A DNA stretch of 8,798 nt from Woeseiaceae bacterium (GTDB lineage Bacteria > Pseudomonadota > Gammaproteobacteria > Steroidobacterales > Woeseiaceae), in assembly GCA_002728725.1 (NCBI GenBank), contig PBVS01000092.1, positions 1 to 8,798 on the forward strand, written 5' to 3'. Positions 7,629 through 8,798 of the stretch are shown piece after piece. The first letter of the stretch is position 1. The number at the start of each line of letters is the position of its first letter. The notes under the pieces were generated by a model. That model made no database searches. It was not told where the DNA came from and saw only the letters and a program-made list of their open reading frames with translations. The position numbers and the translations under genes are program-made.

Positions 7629-8066
7629 ATGGAAATTTTTACTATAGGTTTTACACAAAAAGGTGCCAAAAATTTTTTTGGCATGCTGAAAGATGAAAAA
7701 ATAAAAAAACTTTATGATGTCAGAATACACAATGCTTCTCAGCTTGCAGGTTTTGCAAAAAAAAATGATTTAGAGTTTTTTCTTAAAGAAATTTGTGATG
7801 CTGATTATTTTCATTTTCCAGAATTAGCTCCAACAAAAGAATTATTTAATGAATATAAAAAAGGTGAAATTATTTGGGAAGGCTATAGTGACAAGTTCTT
7901 AAATTTAATTTCGCAGAGAAATGTTGAAAGAATACTTAAGCCTGAAGATTATGACGAGAGCTGCTTGCTGTGTAGTGAACACGAGCCCCATTTTTGTCAT
8001 AGAAGGCTCGTTGCAGAATATCTTAATGAAAAAGGGTTTAATCTAAAAATAAAACACCTCTATTAA
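7629..8066 (+). CDS. DUF488 family protein
   Basis: This 145-residue protein belongs to DUF488, a small conserved family for which I know no established function. I chose ATG 7629 because family members begin with a short K/E-I-x-T-I-G-F-T strand, as here (MEIFTIGFTQKGA). The earlier in-frame ATG at 7611 lies inside the DuOB gene. Visible family features are Y29-D30-V-R32 after the first helix, S37-Q-L-A-G-F-A-K-K45, F63-P-E-L-A-P-T-K70, and the C-terminal cluster C112-L-L-C115-S-E-x3-H-F-C123-H124-R-R-L-V-A-E-Y-L. The Cys/His set could bind metal or serve as a reactive centre; that is inference. The gene follows DuOB by one base and its TAA overlaps an ATG at 8066 (TAATG) that opens the next reading frame, so the three are almost certainly one operon. 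Confidence 0.88.
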   Translation: MEIFTIGFTQKGAKNFFGMLKDEKIKKLYDVRIHNASQLAGFAKKNDLEFFLKEICDADYFHFPELAPTKELFNEYKKGEIIWEGYSDKFLNLISQRNVERILKPEDYDESCLLCSEHEPHFCHRRLVAEYLNEKGFNLKIKHLY

Positions 8067-8185
8067 TGAATTCTCTTATTATTTTGTATCCAGAACTTTT
8101 TAATTGTTATTCAAAATTTGAAAGACATGTAAAAAAATATACTTCAAACCCTAATGAACCAAAAATTTTTGAAATTTTTTTTTAA
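8066..8185 (+). pseudogene. Probable N-terminal part of the DUF4326 gene, separated by a frameshift
   Basis: An ATG overlapping the DUF488 stop (TAATG) opens a frame of 39 codons (MNSLIILYPELFNCYSKFER at the start). It runs into nine T at 8175-8183 and stops at TAA 8183-8185. Removing one T joins it without interruption to the downstream DUF4326 frame, giving one protein of 204 residues. The start geometry matches the pyk-PdxH junction and fills an otherwise unexplained 87-base gap. Either the T run carries a real or sequencing indel, or slippage in the run restores the frame. The alternative is that this short frame is chance and the gene starts at 8154. Confidence 0.5.
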
Positions 8186-8681
8186 ACATGATTGTAATTC
8201 ATTTATTGAAAAAGTTTGTAGTGATGCGCCAAATTTGAATTTTGGTAAAAAATTAAAAAGCATGGATTTGGCATACTCTAAGTACGCAATAATTTTTGAT
8301 GATGGCGAATGTTTCAATGATGAGATTAAATTACTAAAGGAGAGGGGTGTTAAATGTCGTGTAATAAAAATACCTATTACGAGAGTAATAAACATAAATA
8401 CAGATCCAAATTTTCACTCCTATAAAAGATCATCTGCCTATGAATATATCGGAAGAGGTTCTTATTGGGGCAATCCACATAGTATGTTTGAAAAAGGTGA
8501 AAGCAGAGATGAGGTTATTAGAAAGTATAAATATGATTTTGACTATGATAAATTTCCAAATAAATCAAAAAATGAAGTTTTTAAATTAGCAGGCAAGAGA
8601 CTCGGATGTTTTTGTAAACCAGAATTATGTCATGGAGATGTATTGGCTGACTATCTAAATTCTTGGGATGATGGAGAATAA
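8154..8681 (+). CDS. DUF4326 domain protein, probably missing its true N-terminus
   Basis: As an intact frame this gives 175 residues from ATG 8154, which has no Shine-Dalgarno sequence. The true start is probably 8066, with a frameshift at the T run 8175-8183 (see the preceding entry). The C-terminal half is DUF4326: Y98-I-G-R-G-S-x-W-G-N-P108, then R118-D-E-V-I-R-K-Y125, then the terminal motif K148-R-L-G-C152-F-C154-K-P-E-L-C159-H160-G-D-V-L-A-D-Y-L. I know no proven function for the family. Residues 44-73 (Y-A-I-I-F-D-D-G-E then a helix and C-R-V-I-K-I) look like an additional alpha/beta unit I do not recognise. Its final Cys-His motif closely resembles that of the DUF488 protein encoded just upstream. 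The gene is convergent with tRNA-Ser, only 18 bases away. Confidence 0.78.
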   Translation: MNQKFLKFFFKHDCNSFIEKVCSDAPNLNFGKKLKSMDLAYSKYAIIFDDGECFNDEIKLLKERGVKCRVIKIPITRVININTDPNFHSYKRSSAYEYIGRGSYWGNPHSMFEKGESRDEVIRKYKYDFDYDKFPNKSKNEVFKLAGKRLGCFCKPELCHGDVLADYLNSWDDGE

Positions 8682-8699
8682 ATTTATTAGATTTAAAAA

Positions 8700-8789
8700 T
8701 GGCGGAGAGAGAGGGATTCGAACCCTCGATACAGTTGCCCGTATAACACCTTAGCAGGGTGCCGCTTTCGACCACTCAGCCACCTCTCC
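8700..8789 (-). tRNA. tRNA-Ser (anticodon GCU), CCA encoded
   Basis: The minus strand folds as a class II tRNA of 90 bases. The acceptor stem pairs GGAGAGG (5' end at 8789) with TCTCTCC, followed by discriminator G and an encoded CCA at 8702-8700. The D stem is GCT/AGC. The anticodon stem GCACC/GGTGT encloses loop CTGCTAA, with anticodon GCT at 8755-8753. A long variable arm (ATACG/TGTAT) is typical of tRNA-Ser, and the T arm is GAGGG-TTCGAAT-CCCTC. It reads AGC and AGU codons. Its promoter lies beyond the window. Five T follow the CCA directly on the minus strand. Its 3' end faces the DuOB-DUF488-DUF4326 cassette. Confidence 0.97.
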
Positions 8790-8798
8790 GGACAGTAA

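Noticed and set aside
8700..8722. Attachment-site copy of the tRNA-Ser 3' end
   Set aside because: I looked for a second copy of the tRNA 3' end (GGCGGAGAGAGAGGG on the plus strand) near 6950-7012 and elsewhere in the window and found none, so an island boundary cannot be claimed from this window.
8581..8775. A 64-codon minus-strand frame at the right end
   Set aside because: It runs through the whole tRNA-Ser gene and the end of the DUF4326 gene; its translation contains the tell-tale product of a tRNA sequence and is not a real gene.

Overview
The window looks like a piece of a small, streamlined, AT-rich gammaproteobacterial genome, most like a marine SAR86-type bacterium. This is inference. 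The support is low GC, genes packed with overlaps of 1 to 14 bases, almost no intergenic DNA, and Tdh, Kbl, PdxH-like and tRNA-Ser sequences that align residue by residue with gammaproteobacterial proteins. I can see no species marker.

Layout: (1) positions 1-1939, plus strand, hold two overlapping paralogous beta-lactamase-fold serine hydrolases; the first is cut by the window edge. (2) Positions 1926-4141, minus strand, hold a kbl-tdh operon that converts threonine to glycine and acetyl-CoA. (3) Positions 4174-6170, plus strand, hold pyruvate kinase coupled to a PdxH-like FMN oxidase. kbl and pyk diverge from a 32-base gap containing a palindromic -10 box. (4) Positions 6161-6949, minus strand, encode an M23 peptidoglycan endopeptidase lipoprotein. 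(5) Positions 7013-8681, plus strand, hold a three-gene cassette of uncharacterised families: a dual-OB (DuOB) protein, a DUF488 protein and a DUF4326 protein. It lies just past the 3' end of (6) a minus-strand tRNA-Ser(GCU) at 8700-8789.

The first four blocks are mainly housekeeping: central metabolism, amino-acid breakdown, PLP supply for enzymes such as Kbl, and cell-wall remodelling. The DuOB-DUF488-DUF4326 cassette is accessory in character. It is very AT-rich, sits at a classic island insertion site, and its last two proteins end in near-identical Cys/His motifs although they belong to different named families. It is the best candidate here for an undescribed system. Its third gene appears to carry a one-base frameshift in a run of nine T.

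Two metabolic enzymes are also unusual. Tdh has lost all four structural-zinc cysteines. The PdxH-like protein keeps its FMN site but has changed several substrate-contact residues. No CRISPR array, insertion sequence or long repeat is visible, and no stretch over 300 bases lacks a gene.
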